From SAR202 cluster bacterium Io17-Chloro-G2 (GTDB lineage Bacteria; Chloroflexota; Dehalococcoidia; Lucifugimonadales; UBA3495), in NCBI GenBank assembly GCA_002816875.1, contig MUCP01000049.1, positions 36,437 through 100,436 on the forward strand: a DNA stretch of 64,000 bases, read 5' to 3'. Position numbers and translations under genes: made by a program. Shown here one piece after another: positions 1 to 12,316 of the stretch. The first letter of the stretch is position 1. Every line of letters begins with the position of its first letter. The notes under the pieces were generated by a model. It saw only the letters and a program-made list of their open reading frames with translations. It was not told the origin of the DNA and made no database searches.

Positions 1-44
1 ATCCGGAGTGGTTGGAGTTATCAAGGTTGATTCTCTCAACGACT

Positions 45-83
45 TTAGATTCTTCACTCCGTTCAGAATGACATGGTTGTGGG
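45..83. repeat. dispersed repeat, half of an inverted unit
   Basis: The stretch reading TAGATTCTTCACTCCGTTCAG followed by AATGACATGGTTGTGGG closely matches 37107-37145, where the same sequence is the right half of a unit with inverted ends. Only this half is present here. It is non-coding and lies far upstream of csoR. Confidence 0.65.
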
Positions 84-120
84 CCGTCGGGAGTTTATGG
101 CTGCGACATGAACATCACTA

Positions 121-174
121 CCGCTCATGGTGAGCCCTTCGGCATGGCTCAGGACAGGCCTGTCGAACCATGGG
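121..174. repeat. dispersed repeat (GCTCATGGTGAGC / TGTCGAACCA family)
   Basis: The sequence contains CCGCTCATGGTGAGCC, then TCAGGACAGG and CCTGTCGAACCATG. The same words recur at 3864-3891, 3942-3973, 21348-21377, 21501-21527, 26720-26745 and 39321-39432, in both orientations. It looks like a small palindromic intergenic repeat, with no coding signal. Confidence 0.7.
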
Positions 175-217
175 CACCTGCCGAGGATGTCCCGATCCTA
201 CAAGCCCTCGCCTGGGA

Positions 218-246
218 TTGACGAGGATGATAAGTGGTGATATCCT
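218..246 (+). promoter_or_regulatory. promoter of the copper module
   Basis: A -35 box TTGACG (218-223) and a -10 box TATCCT (241-246) are separated by exactly 17 bp. The predicted transcription start is near 253, directly in front of the CsoR-type operator. The -10 box is also the left arm of a perfect 14-bp palindrome, TATCCTTAAGGATA (241-254). Confidence 0.5.
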
Positions 247-255
247 TAAGGATAG

Positions 256-277
256 ACCCTCCCCCAGGGGGTATGGG
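256..277. promoter_or_regulatory. CsoR-type operator (C-tract/G-tract palindrome)
   Basis: ACCCTCCCCCAGGGGGTATG followed by GG is a pseudo-palindrome with a C run facing a G run. This is the usual form of operators bound by CsoR-family copper sensors. It lies between the predicted transcription start and the csoR start codon, so binding would block the csoR-copA operon. The assignment rests on position and shape. Confidence 0.6.
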
Positions 278-302
278 TTTAGCAACTTAAGTGAGGACAA
301 AT

Positions 303-569
303 ATGCTTCCCGACGCTAAATCCGAGGCGCTGAAACGTTTGAATTACATCGATGGCCACCTGTCGGGAATCCGAAAGATGCTGGAGGAGGACAAGTACTG
401 CGTCGATGTGCTCAAGCAGACCTATGCAGTGCGGCGGGCCATAGAGAAGATGGAGAGCATCCTGCTGGAAGGACATTTGCACTCTTGCGTTGTCGAGGGC
501 ATAAAGGACGGCCGGGAGGAGCAGGTGGTCGGGGAGCTTACCGACCTGTATCTTCTGGCCAATAAGTAA
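303..569 (+). CDS. csoR: CsoR-family copper-sensing transcriptional repressor
   Basis: An all-helical metal-responsive repressor of the DUF156 (CsoR/RcnR) family, 88 residues from the ATG at 303. The family's Cys-His-Cys copper ligands are visible: Cys in KYCVDVLKQ, then His and Cys in HLHSCV. In characterised members Cu(I) binding releases the DNA. I chose ATG 303 over the in-frame GTG at 291 because the GTGAGG at 291-296 then serves as the ribosome binding site. The gene is first in a module with a DUF1330 protein, CopA and a YHS protein, and a matching operator lies just upstream, so autorepression and copper induction are likely. Nickel or another metal sensed by a relative cannot be fully excluded, but the CopA neighbour favours copper. 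Confidence 0.9.
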   Translation: MLPDAKSEALKRLNYIDGHLSGIRKMLEEDKYCVDVLKQTYAVRRAIEKMESILLEGHLHSCVVEGIKDGREEQVVGELTDLYLLANK

Positions 570-638
570 AGATGCCCCCACGGCATGTATTGCATGGCCA
601 GCGCGATAGAACATTGACCCCATTTCAAGGAGAGAATC

Positions 639-926
639 TTGTCCGCTTACTTCATTGTTGATATAGATGTCACCGACCCCGAAGCCTACGAAAACTATCG
701 CAGTCAGGTCCCGCCTTTGGTGGCCAAGTACGGCGGAAAATACCTGGTGCGTGGTGGCGCCTTTGAGGTGCTGGAAGGCGATTGGACGCCCCATCGCCTC
801 GTGGTCCTGGAGTTTCCGACCGTCCAGGCCGCCAAAGAATTCTACGATTCTGAGGAATATGAGCCCTTAAAGAAGATCCGCCTGGGCGCCACCAATAGCA
901 GTGCAGTCCTGGTTGAAGGGGCCTAA
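639..926 (+). CDS. DUF1330 domain protein
   Basis: A 95-residue protein with the DUF1330 pattern: an N-terminal strand ([17 protein letters not shown]), a central Gly-rich turn with an EVLEG motif, and a C-terminal [17 protein letters not shown] helix. The family adopts a ferredoxin-like alpha/beta-barrel fold and has no agreed function. The start is TTG at 639, chosen because AAGGAGAG (627-634) is well placed. It sits between csoR and copA with short gaps and is probably cotranscribed. A role in metal handling is only suggested by context. Confidence 0.85.
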   Translation: MSAYFIVDIDVTDPEAYENYRSQVPPLVAKYGGKYLVRGGAFEVLEGDWTPHRLVVLEFPTVQAAKEFYDSEEYEPLKKIRLGATNSSAVLVEGA

Positions 927-955
927 CCCAAGACTCGGCGAGTGAGAGATCAGCC

Positions 956-3502
956 ATGGTCAAAACTAATGACCAAGACAGTCGAATAACCATCCCCATT
1001 GAAGGTATGACCTGCGCCTCATGTGTCGGCCACGTAGAGGGCGCATTGAAGCGCGTGCCGGGGGTTGCGACCGTCTCGGTCAACCTGGGCACGGAAAAAG
1101 CAGCGGTGGAGCTGGATTCGCCAGCCCCTTCTATGGATGACCTGGCCCAAGCGGTGTCCCAGGCAGGCTACAAGGTTGCCACCGAAAAGATGACGTTGAA
1201 CATCGGCGGGATGACTTGCGCCGCCTGCGTATTTCATGTCGAGAACGCGCTGAACGGCGTGCTCGGTGTTTCCCAGGCTCAGGTGAATCTGGCCACAGAA
1301 CGGGCCGCCGTCGAATATATCCCCGGCGTGGCTGGTCTGGCCGGTTTTCAAGAGGCGGTGGAAAGTGCCGGATACAAGGTTGAAGGCGTCCCGGATGAAG
1401 GTCTGGACTCCAAGAGCGAATTGGAGCGGCTGTCCAAGGTCAAAGAGATCCGGGAGCTTCTCGCCCGCCTATCATTCGCCGCGGTTGGCGGGGTCCTGTT
1501 GCTGCTGGGCACCTTCCACTTTTTGCCATGGGTCCCGCCCCTCATGGAACGGGCTTATTATCCCTTCCTGCTTTGGGCGGTGGCGACCCCGGTGCAGTTT
1601 TGGGCTGGCTGGCCGTTTTACACATCGGGGTTTGGTGCGCTGCGACACGGCGCGGCCAACATGCACACCCTGATAGCGATGGGCACGTCCACGGCCTACG
1701 GCTTCAGCGTGGCGGTGGTGTTGCTCGACGCGTTCGCGCCCGAATTTCTTACAGCGCGGGGCATCGGCGCCGCCGTTTATTTCGACACGGCGGCATTGAT
1801 CATTGCCCTGATCCTGATGGGGCGGTATCTGGAAGCCAAAGCCAAGGGTCAGACCTCCGAGGCGATACGCCGCTTGATCGGCCTTCGGCCCAACACCGCC
1901 CGGGTGTTGCGAGACGGCCAGGAAGTGGACGTGCCGGTGGAGGCGGTGGCCGTTGGTGACGTGGTGCTGGTGCGTCCGGGGGAGAGCATTCCGGTGGATG
2001 GAGAGATGACCGAAGGCTATTCCACCGTGGACGAATCCATGCTGACCGGAGAAAGCATCCCGGTGGACAAAGAGGCCGGCGCCCGGGTCTACGGCGCCAC
2101 CATGAATAAACAGGGCTCCTTCCGTTTCCGGGCGACCCAGGTGGGGCGGGATACGGTTCTGGCCCAGATCATACGGCTGGTGGAGGAAGCCCAGGGCTCC
2201 AAAGCCCCCATCCAGCGGCTGGCCGACCAGGTGGCGGCTTACTTCGTCCCCGCGGTCATCGGTGTCGCTATAGCGGCCTTCCTGTTCTGGATATTCCTGG
2301 GTCCGGCCCCGGCCCTGACATTTGCCACCCTGGTTTTCGTGGCCATTCTGATCATCGCCTGCCCCTGCGCGTTAGGCCTGGCCACACCCACTGCCATCAT
2401 CGTGGGCACGGGCAAAGGGGCTGAGAACGGCGTTCTGATACGCAGCGCCCAGGCTTTGGAGGTGACCCACCGGGTAAACGTGGTGGTGCTGGATAAAACC
2501 GGCACTTTGACCACGGGTCAGCCGGTGGTGACGGACCTGGTGGTAGGAGCCGATTCCAATGGAGGTCCACCCGGCGGTATCTCCCAGGACGAATTGTTGC
2601 GACTGGCGGCATCGGCAGAGGTGGGCTCGGAGCATCCCGTGGGCGAGGCCATGGTCAGGGAAGCCCGCACCCGGGGCCTGAGTCTGGACTCGCCCCAGAG
2701 GTTCAAGGCCATACCTGGCATGGGAATCGAGGCTGAGATGGGAGGCTCTACCGTTCGCCTGGGGAATCAGGGGTTGATGCAGGAATTCCAGGTCCAGTTG
2801 GACGGTCTGTCCATCACGGCGGCGGAGCTGGCGGCGTCGGGAAAAACACCCATGTTCCTGGCGTCCGGAGGGCGAGCATTAGGGATAATCGCCGTAGCCG
2901 ACGCGTTGAAACCGGCGTCGGCTGACGACGTGGCCCGTTTGAAGAGGATGGGACTAGAGGTCGTCATGCTCACCGGCGACAACATTCAGACGGCCATGGC
3001 CATTGCCCAAGAGCTGGGGATAGACCGGGTGGAAGCCGAGGTTTTGCCCCAGGACAAGGTAAAGGTGGTGAGCCGTCTTCAGGCTGAAGGAAAAGTCGTC
3101 GCCATGGTGGGCGATGGCATAAACGACGCCCCGGCGTTGGTCCAGGCCGACGTGGGGATGGCCATGGGGACGGGAACCGACGTGGCCATGGAATCGGCTG
3201 ACATCACCCTGATGAGGGGCGATGTTGGCGGGGTGATCACGGCATTTGAGTTAAGCCGCGGCACCATCCGCACCATCAAGCAAAACCTGTTCTGGGCGTT
3301 CTTCTACAACGTATTGCTCATTCCGGTGGCGGCCGGGGTGCTTTACCCGGTTTTCAATGCCATGGGGGGCGTCCCGGCGGGCCTGGATTTCTTTTTCGGG
3401 CAGCAGGGCTTCCTCAACCCGGTGCTGGCGGCCCTGGCGATGGCTTTCAGCTCAGTGACGGTGGTGAGCAACTCTCTGCGCCTGCGGCAGGCGAAAATCT
3501 AA
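956..3502 (+). CDS. copA: Copper-exporting P1B-type ATPase CopA
   Basis: An 848-residue heavy-metal ATPase that would pump Cu(I) out of the cytoplasm using ATP. Two N-terminal heavy-metal-associated domains carry GMTCASC (near residue 18) and GMTCAAC (near 86). Membrane segments follow. The transmembrane metal site is CPC at about 469-471. The phosphorylated Asp is in DKTGTLT (about 513), the nucleotide-domain motif is SEHPVGEA, and the hinge is GDGINDAP (about 719-726). The length is normal for a two-HMA bacterial CopA. It lies downstream of csoR and a DUF1330 gene and upstream of a YHS protein, as expected for a copper-resistance operon. CPC with MTCxxC domains indicates Cu(I) or Ag(I) rather than Zn or Cd. 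Confidence 0.95.
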   Translation: MVKTNDQDSRITIPIEGMTCASCVGHVEGALKRVPGVATVSVNLGTEKAAVELDSPAPSMDDLAQAVSQAGYKVATEKMTLNIGGMTCAACVFHVENALNGVLGVSQAQVNLATERAAVEYIPGVAGLAGFQEAVESAGYKVEGVPDEGLDSKSELERLSKVKEIRELLARLSFAAVGGVLLLLGTFHFLPWVPPLMERAYYPFLLWAVATPVQFWAGWPFYTSGFGALRHGAANMHTLIAMGTSTAYGFSVAVVLLDAFAPEFLTARGIGAAVYFDTAALIIALILMGRYLEAKAKGQTSEAIRRLIGLRPNTARVLRDGQEVDVPVEAVAVGDVVLVRPGESIPVDGEMTEGYSTVDESMLTGESIPVDKEAGARVYGATMNKQGSFRFRATQVGRDTVLAQIIRLVEEAQGSKAPIQRLADQVAAYFVPAVIGVAIAAFLFWIFLGPAPALTFATLVFVAILIIACPCALGLATPTAIIVGTGKGAENGVLIRSAQALEVTHRVNVVVLDKTGTLTTGQPVVTDLVVGADSNGGPPGGISQDELLRLAASAEVGSEHPVGEAMVREARTRGLSLDSPQRFKAIPGMGIEAEMGGSTVRLGNQGLMQEFQVQLDGLSITAAELAASGKTPMFLASGGRALGIIAVADALKPASADDVARLKRMGLEVVMLTGDNIQTAMAIAQELGIDRVEAEVLPQDKVKVVSRLQAEGKVVAMVGDGINDAPALVQADVGMAMGTGTDVAMESADITLMRGDVGGVITAFELSRGTIRTIKQNLFWAFFYNVLLIPVAAGVLYPVFNAMGGVPAGLDFFFGQQGFLNPVLAALAMAFSSVTVVSNSLRLRQAKI

Positions 3503-3587
3503 CGGTAGCGCCCAGTCCTTGAGGGCTAGGGGGATACCTGAATACGGTTAGCGAAGCCTGTTCAAGAGAAACCAGGGAGGTAAAGAA

Positions 3588-3824
3588 ATGGCCACGGCTA
3601 TAGACCCGATCTGCCAGATGGAAGTCGACACGGACAATCCGCCGGGCGGCCAAAGCGAGCATCAGGGAACGACGTATTATTTCTGCGGGCCAGGGTGCAA
3701 GGTAGCCTTTGACAGGGAGCCGGAGAAGGTCTTGGCGGGGGAGACGATACCCATAAACATGGGCAATACGGAAGTGCCCGCTAAGAAACCGGGGTTCTTG
3801 GGGAGGCTTTTTGGGCGGGAGTAG
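3588..3824 (+). CDS. YHS domain metal-binding protein
   Basis: A 78-residue protein with a YHS domain: DPICQMEV at the N-terminus and YYFCGPGCKVAF in the middle. The Cys residues in PIC and FCGPGC suggest metal binding. YHS domains are found in heavy-metal ATPases and as small partners in copper and mercury modules. The C-terminal tail (KKPGFLGRLFGRE) is basic and probably flexible. A clear AGGGAGG precedes the ATG. It follows copA by 85 bp, so it may act as a small cytosolic chaperone or sensor for the same system. That role is inferred from context. Confidence 0.85.
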   Translation: MATAIDPICQMEVDTDNPPGGQSEHQGTTYYFCGPGCKVAFDREPEKVLAGETIPINMGNTEVPAKKPGFLGRLFGRE

Positions 3825-3863
3825 GCGCAGGGTGTTTAAATAACAAGAGAGCGCTAGTCAAAT

Positions 3864-3973
3864 CCCGCTCATGGTGAGCCTGTCGAACCACACCCGTTAG
3901 CCTAGAGAATAGTTCGCCGGTTGAAGGAGATCTCCCATAGCGGCCTGTCCTTCGACAAGCTCAGGATGAACGG
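3864..3973. repeat. two dispersed repeat copies in the copA-secA gap
   Basis: CCCGCTCATGGTGAGCCTGT with CGAACCAC (3864-3891) and GGCCTGTCCTTCGACAAGCT with CAGGATGAACGG (3942-3973) are inverted relatives of one repeat family. They fill the space between the convergent YHS and secA genes (3825-4007). I see no clear T-tailed terminator here; the palindromes may serve that purpose. Confidence 0.65.
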
Positions 3974-4007
3974 ACGATTTGGCAATGACCGCGACTTGGG
4001 CTGCCGC

Positions 4008-6626
<2,619 letters not shown>

Positions 6627-6789
6627 GGGGTTACTACCTCAGATTGGAGTGAACGGTCAAATCTATTTTAACCAATGGGCAGCCAAGTTGCACGGTCATG
6701 GGCGCCGTGGGGGTGTGGTTAGGGGCAATTGTTGAGCGGGGTCAAGAATGTGCCAACAGCTCAAACCGGACCTTTTCACTATCATGAGA

Positions 6790-7854
6790 TCAGGCGTCGA
6801 TTTCCTTGTTCACCGCGCCCGTCAATTCGCCTAGGCTTGATACGGCCTCGTGGGATACCAGGGACTTCAACTCGTCCAAGATGCGGAAAGGCGACCACAG
6901 GTCAGCCAGATTGGCGCTGCCTATCTGCACTGCGGTGGCACCGGCCAGGATGTATTCCAGTGCGTGTTCGCCGGTGAATATGCCTCCCACTCCAATGATT
7001 GGCACGTCTACCGCCCGGGAGGCGTGGTACACCAGAGCCACGGACACCGGGCGCAAGCCTTCGCCGGAAAGCCCGCCGGTGACCGCTCCCAAGACGGACT
7101 TGCGGGTCTTCAGGTCTATTTTCATGGCGGGCAGGGTGTTTGATATGGTCAGCGCATCGGCGCCCGCCTCTACGGCAGCCACCGCAATCTCGGTTATATC
7201 GGGCACATTGGGCGCCAGCTTCACCAGCACCGGCAGGCCGGTGGCGGCTTTTACGGCGCTCACCGCCTGGGATGTCAGTTTGGCGCTGTGGCTGAACAGG
7301 GCGCCACTCTCTATGTTGGGGCAGCTAAGGTTCAATTCCAATGCTTGGAACCCTGCGACACCGTGGGACATGGCGGCCATCTCACCGAATTGAGCCGGGC
7401 TGTCGGCCGATAGGCTCAGCAATATCGTGGCTCCGCCTTGTTGCAATTGTTGCCATTGGGGGGCAAGGTCAGCAAGGGCTGCTTCCACCCCGGGGTTGGC
7501 CAAGCCAATGGAGTTGAGCATGATGCTCTCACCGGCTTCCAGGCTGCGGCGAAACGATTCCGGGTACCATCGGGGCTCAGGATTGCCTTCCCGTAGCTGT
7601 CTGGTTACTGTTTTGGGGATCACCGCGCCCAGCCGGGCCAGGTCCATATCAGGCGTAATACCACGGCCGTAACCGTCGTATCCCAGGGTCCCCGAGGCTA
7701 TCATGACCGGGTTGGCCAGGTGTAGATGACGACTGTTATTGGGAGCTAGGTCTACCGATAAATCCACAGGCAGACCCACCGGTGGGTCTGCCCGGGCTTC
7801 ATTGATCACATGCGGCCTTAAGCCGCTTTCGGTTGTGTTACTCTTCCGAATCAT
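6790..7854 (-). CDS. pyrD: Dihydroorotate dehydrogenase, class 1B-like
   Basis: A flavoenzyme that oxidises dihydroorotate to orotate in pyrimidine synthesis. Class 1 hallmarks: [16 protein letters not shown] near the start, [17 protein letters not shown] with the catalytic Cys, VKLAPNV, and the FMN-phosphate loops [10 protein letters not shown] and AVQIGSANL. The ATG at 7854 overlaps the end of rpoC by 17 bp and leaves an N-terminal extension compared with the usual ~305-residue enzyme. A GTG at 7809, preceded by AAGG six bases upstream, is a good alternative start. No pyrK electron-transfer subunit is next to it, although class 1B enzymes normally need one. It appears to be translated from the rpoBC transcript. 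Confidence 0.9.
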   Translation of the reverse strand: MIRKSNTTESGLRPHVINEARADPPVGLPVDLSVDLAPNNSRHLHLANPVMIASGTLGYDGYGRGITPDMDLARLGAVIPKTVTRQLREGNPEPRWYPESFRRSLEAGESIMLNSIGLANPGVEAALADLAPQWQQLQQGGATILLSLSADSPAQFGEMAAMSHGVAGFQALELNLSCPNIESGALFSHSAKLTSQAVSAVKAATGLPVLVKLAPNVPDITEIAVAAVEAGADALTISNTLPAMKIDLKTRKSVLGAVTGGLSGEGLRPVSVALVYHASRAVDVPIIGVGGIFTGEHALEYILAGATAVQIGSANLADLWSPFRILDELKSLVSHEAVSSLGELTGAVNKEIDA

Positions 7855-10800
7855 CACCGGCCGTCTGGCCGCTGATCTCGGCTTCGTCTTCCGATTCACC
7901 AAGCTCCGGTCCGGCCTCTTCGATCTCCATGACCGGGCTGGAAGAACCGGTGTCCTCCACCTCAACCCCGCCTATGTCGCCTAGTGGCTCGTGGCCATTG
8001 CTGCTGTCTGCTCCGAGCATGTCCTCGCCGTCGTCACCGTCCTCGTCGTCAGTGTCATCCAGGTCTTCAAAGTCGTCGTCATCATCCGCCAAGTCGTCTT
8101 GCAGTTCTTCAAACACTTGCGACTGTAGCAACGGACCCTCCTCGATGCTGACCTCACCGTTGAATTCACCCGGAGGTGTTTCACCGATGCCCAGCCAGGT
8201 CGCCGGTGTCATTTCCGACAACTCGGGCACAGGGTCCGGCGCCAAGAGTTGATCCATCCCAGGTATTTTGACCCGAGCCGGAATCAACCGGCCTATGATG
8301 ACGTTTTCTTTCAGGCCTAAGAGCCAGTCCTGAGCTCCGCTAACCGCCGCCTGGGTCAAGACCCTGGTGGTTTCTTGGAAGGAAGCGGCCGACAGGAAAC
8401 TGTCGGTGAGCAGCGAGGACCTGGTTATCCCCAAAAGGACCGGCTTGGCGGTGGCGGGTTCCCCGCCTTCGGACAAGACCTTGGAGTTTTTCTCTTGGAA
8501 CTCGAATTTGTCGACCATTTGCCCGGGAATGAAGTCCGCGTCGCCAGTCGACTCCACCGAAACGCGGCGCAGCATCTGGCGCAAGATGATTTCGATATGC
8601 TTGTCGTGAATCCCCACTCCCTGGGACTGGTACACCTGCTGGACCTCGTCCACCAGATAGCGTTGCAGTTCGTCCTTTCCCCGGATGTGCAGGATGTCGT
8701 GGGGGTTCAACGGTCCAACGATCAGGGCGTCTCCCGCTTTGACCTGGTCGCCGTCGTTGACCAGGATGCGGGCCGCTGAGGAGATGAAATGCTCCCGTTC
8801 CTCCACATCTTCCCATATGATGGAGACGGTATCATCGCTCAGTTCCACCCGGCCACCTATATTGGCAACCACCTGCTCGCTCAGGGCCGGCTCTTCTTCG
8901 GCCCCGTTCGCCCCGGCGGGCCTGACTCCCGCCAAGATCATTCCCGGTTCCACGTATTCTCCCTGTTCCACCAATAACTCGGCTTTGTCTGGGAGGGCAT
9001 AGTCTTCTCTGAATTCTTCCCGGCTGACCAACCGAAGCCGGCGGCCATCCTCTTCAGGCTCCAAGGAGACAATGCCGTCGATGTCGGCAAGGATCGCGGC
9101 TCCCTTGGGGACCCGAGCTTCGAAAAGCTCTTCCACCCTGGGAAGCCCGCTGGTGATGTCGATTCCCGCCACGCCTCCGGTGTGGAACGTCCGCATGGTT
9201 AGTTGGGTCCCAGGTTCGCCGATGCTCTGGGCGGCGATGATGCCCACGGCTTGCCCGATCTCAACTGTCAGGCCCGTGGCGGGCAGGCGGCCATAACACA
9301 TCTGACACACGCCACGCTTGGATTCACAGGTCAGCGGCGACCTCACGGACAATTCGGTGACTCCGGCATCCACCAGAGATTCGGCCACCGTGGCGTCGAT
9401 TAGGACGTTACGGTCGAGCAGGATCTCCCCGGTTTCCGGATGGGGTACGGGAACGGCCGCCATCCGGCCGATTATTCGCTGCTGGATGGTCGCCTGCAAT
9501 GGGTCGTCGGCGCCCATGGTGACCCAGTACGCGTCCACGGTCTCGCAGTCTTCCTCCAAAACAATTACTTCTTGGGCAATGTCGATGAGACGGCGGGTTA
9601 GGTACCCGCTGTCGGCGGTGCGCAGGGCAGTGTCGGCCAGACCTTTTCTCGCGCCGTGGGTGGAGATGAAGTACTCCAGGGCGGTCAGGCCTTCCCGGAA
9701 ACTGGATTTGATGGGCAGATCGATTATCTTGCCTTTGGGGTTGCTCATCAGCCCCCGCATGCCGGCCATCTGTTTGATCTGAGAGATGTTACCTTTGGCG
9801 CCGGAAACCGCCATGACGGCGATGCCGCCGTAGTTGGGTAGATCTTCTTCCACCAGCTCGGTGGTCAAGTCCGAAGCCGTCGTCCAGGCGTCTACTGTCT
9901 TGGCGTAGCGCTCATCTTCGGAGATCAACCCCGATAGGTACTGGTCTTCGTATCCCGCCACTAATCTGTCGGTCTCGTCTAAGATAGCAGGCTTCTTGTC
10001 CGAAACTTGTATGTCATTGATTGCGATGGTAATGCCCGAAGTCGTGGCGTAGCGGAAGCCCAATCCCTTGATCCGGTCCAGAGTGGCTGCCGTTTCGTCG
10101 CTATCCAGGTTCTGGTACAGCTCTGCGGTCAATTCCTTTAGCCCGCCCCGGTCCATCAACTTGTCCTGGTATCCGATGGAAGCCGGCAGGGTTTCGTTGA
10201 ATATCAACCTCCCCAGGGTGGTTTCCACTCCGGCTACATCGCCGGCGCCATCAACTTTGGCAACCTTGATCTTGGCCTGTAAGTCCATCAGATCAGAGGC
10301 GTGGGCGATCCGGGCCTCGTCGAAGTCGTAGAACTCCATGCCTTCGCCTTTTGCGCCTTCCTTGACCGCTGTTAGGTAGTAGCAGCCCATGACCATATCC
10401 AATGTGGGCGCAACCAACGGGTCGCCCGAAGCCGGCGAAAGCATATTGTGAGTGCTAAGCATGGCTTCCTTGGCTTCCAAGACCGCCATCCGAGACAGTG
10501 GTATATGCACCGCCATCTGGTCGCCGTCGAAGTCAGCATTGAATGCCGAGCATACCAGTGGGTGAATTTGAATGGCGTTGCCTTCGATCAGCACGGGCAT
10601 GAACGCCTGGATGCCCAACCGGTGCAGCGTGGGCGCACGGTTCAACAGGACGGGCCGGTCTTTGATGACATCTTCCAGGATCCCCCATACTTCCGACCTG
10701 GCCCTTTCCACCACCCGCTTGGCGTTTTTGATGTTAGGCGCTATGCCCAGCACTACCAGCCGGTGCATGACGAAGGGTTTAAACAATTCAAGGGCCATGC

Positions 10801-12316
10801 GTTTGGGCAGGCCGCATTCGTTCATCTTCAGTTCAGGGCCCACCACGATCACCGAACGGCCGCTGTAATCCACGCGTTTACCGAGCAGATTCTGGCGGAA
10901 GCGTCCCTGTTTGCCCCGCAGCAGATCGGACAACGACTTCAGTTTATGGTTGTGGCTGCCTTGGATGGGCCGGCCACGCCGCCCATTGTCGATCAGGGCG
11001 TCCACCGCCTCTTGAAGCATCCGCTTTTCATTGCGGATGATGATCTCTGGCGCACCCAGGTCCATGAGGCGTTTGAGCCGGTTGTTGCGGTTGATCACCC
11101 TGCGGTACAGGTCGTTCAGGTCGCTGGTTGCGAACCGCCCCCCATCCAACTGGACCATGGGGCGCAGTTCAGGAGGCAACACCGGCAGGATGGAGAGGAT
11201 CATGTCCTGTACCCGGTTGCCGCTATACCGGAATGACTCAACCACCCTGAGGCGTTTTATGGCCTTCTTCCTGCGCTGGCCAGAGGTGGTGTGCATCTCG
11301 TTGAACAGCTGCTCCCGCAGGGCTTCCAGATCAATGGTTTTGAGGATCGCGCTAATGGCTTCGGCGCCCATTCCCGCCTGGAAAACGCTGCCGTAACGGT
11401 CTTTCAACTCCCGGTGACGGGACTCGGCGATGAGCTTGTGAACCCGCAGGTCCTCCAATTCATCTATGGCCAACTGGAGTTGTTCCTCCAACTGGGTTTC
11501 TTCTTGGGCCAGCTCGTCGTTTATAGCGTCGATCTGAACCTGGAGGGCCATTTGGTCCTTTTCCTGTTCGGGGGTCAGGGTAGCTCCCGGTATTTCCTGG
11601 CCTTCGTCCGGCCGAACTACTTCCGGCTGGGCTTCTTCCGCCGCAGCATCATTGGCCACGGCATCTTCAACGGCCCCGGCGGAAGGTTCATCTACAGGAT
11701 TAGCCGCTTCGGTTTCGCCGTCTCCGGAATCCTCAGAGGTCAAAGCGTCTACGGGGAGGCCCCCTGAAGCCTGAAGCTCCCGAATCTTTTCTTCGGCCGC
11801 CCGCTGACGTTTGCGGACTTCCAACTCGTGCTTGATCCGCTCCGCTTCGATGCTTTCATTCCGCATATCTTCGTCCACGGACACAACGATATGCTGGGCG
11901 AAGTAAAGAACCCTTTCTAGATTGCGTGGCGATAGGTCCAAGAGCAGGCCCAGGCGGCTGGGGGTGGTCTTGCTAAACCATATGTGGGCTACCGGAGCCG
12001 CAAGTTTGATGTGGCCCATGCGCTCCCGGCGAACCTTGGACCGCGTGACTTCGACCCCGCAACGGTCGCATACTACGCCCCGGTAGCGGATCCGCTTGTA
12101 CTTACCGCAAAAACATTCCCAGTCTTTGGTGGGGCCAAACAGACGTTCACAGAAAAGCCCGTCTTTTTCGGGCCGCAGGGTTCGGTAGTTAATCGTCTCC
12201 GGCTTGGTGACTTCGCCGTGGGACCAGTTGAGCATCTGTTCTGGAGACGCTATGGAAATTCTGATCGCATTGAAATTGGTCCCTTGGGACTCGGTGCGGT
12301 CTGCCATTCTGACCAT
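7838..12316 (-). CDS. rpoC: RNA polymerase beta' subunit
   Basis: A 1492-residue catalytic subunit of RNA polymerase. The N-terminal zinc site has Cys at about 68, 70, 83 and 86 ([19 protein letters not shown]). The active-site Mg loop NADFDGDQ is near residue 595, and the second zinc motif is [11 protein letters not shown]. Two parts are unusual. About 75 residues (roughly 183-255) rich in Asp, Glu, Ala and Pro are inserted in the N-terminal region. The last ~90 residues form a very acidic tail with runs such as [15 protein letters not shown]. The start codon overlaps the rpoB stop (TAATG), with GGAGG upstream, so the two are translationally coupled. Confidence 0.97.
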   Translation of the reverse strand: MVRMADRTESQGTNFNAIRISIASPEQMLNWSHGEVTKPETINYRTLRPEKDGLFCERLFGPTKDWECFCGKYKRIRYRGVVCDRCGVEVTRSKVRRERMGHIKLAAPVAHIWFSKTTPSRLGLLLDLSPRNLERVLYFAQHIVVSVDEDMRNESIEAERIKHELEVRKRQRAAEEKIRELQASGGLPVDALTSEDSGDGETEAANPVDEPSAGAVEDAVANDAAAEEAQPEVVRPDEGQEIPGATLTPEQEKDQMALQVQIDAINDELAQEETQLEEQLQLAIDELEDLRVHKLIAESRHRELKDRYGSVFQAGMGAEAISAILKTIDLEALREQLFNEMHTTSGQRRKKAIKRLRVVESFRYSGNRVQDMILSILPVLPPELRPMVQLDGGRFATSDLNDLYRRVINRNNRLKRLMDLGAPEIIIRNEKRMLQEAVDALIDNGRRGRPIQGSHNHKLKSLSDLLRGKQGRFRQNLLGKRVDYSGRSVIVVGPELKMNECGLPKRMALELFKPFVMHRLVVLGIAPNIKNAKRVVERARSEVWGILEDVIKDRPVLLNRAPTLHRLGIQAFMPVLIEGNAIQIHPLVCSAFNADFDGDQMAVHIPLSRMAVLEAKEAMLSTHNMLSPASGDPLVAPTLDMVMGCYYLTAVKEGAKGEGMEFYDFDEARIAHASDLMDLQAKIKVAKVDGAGDVAGVETTLGRLIFNETLPASIGYQDKLMDRGGLKELTAELYQNLDSDETAATLDRIKGLGFRYATTSGITIAINDIQVSDKKPAILDETDRLVAGYEDQYLSGLISEDERYAKTVDAWTTASDLTTELVEEDLPNYGGIAVMAVSGAKGNISQIKQMAGMRGLMSNPKGKIIDLPIKSSFREGLTALEYFISTHGARKGLADTALRTADSGYLTRRLIDIAQEVIVLEEDCETVDAYWVTMGADDPLQATIQQRIIGRMAAVPVPHPETGEILLDRNVLIDATVAESLVDAGVTELSVRSPLTCESKRGVCQMCYGRLPATGLTVEIGQAVGIIAAQSIGEPGTQLTMRTFHTGGVAGIDITSGLPRVEELFEARVPKGAAILADIDGIVSLEPEEDGRRLRLVSREEFREDYALPDKAELLVEQGEYVEPGMILAGVRPAGANGAEEEPALSEQVVANIGGRVELSDDTVSIIWEDVEEREHFISSAARILVNDGDQVKAGDALIVGPLNPHDILHIRGKDELQRYLVDEVQQVYQSQGVGIHDKHIEIILRQMLRRVSVESTGDADFIPGQMVDKFEFQEKNSKVLSEGGEPATAKPVLLGITRSSLLTDSFLSAASFQETTRVLTQAAVSGAQDWLLGLKENVIIGRLIPARVKIPGMDQLLAPDPVPELSEMTPATWLGIGETPPGEFNGEVSIEEGPLLQSQVFEELQDDLADDDDDFEDLDDTDDEDGDDGEDMLGADSSNGHEPLGDIGGVEVEDTGSSSPVMEIEEAGPELGESEDEAEISGQTAGDDSEE

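Noticed and set aside
10448-11236. 262-codon open frame opposite rpoC
   Set aside because: Antisense to the catalytic region of rpoC; composition is not protein-like.
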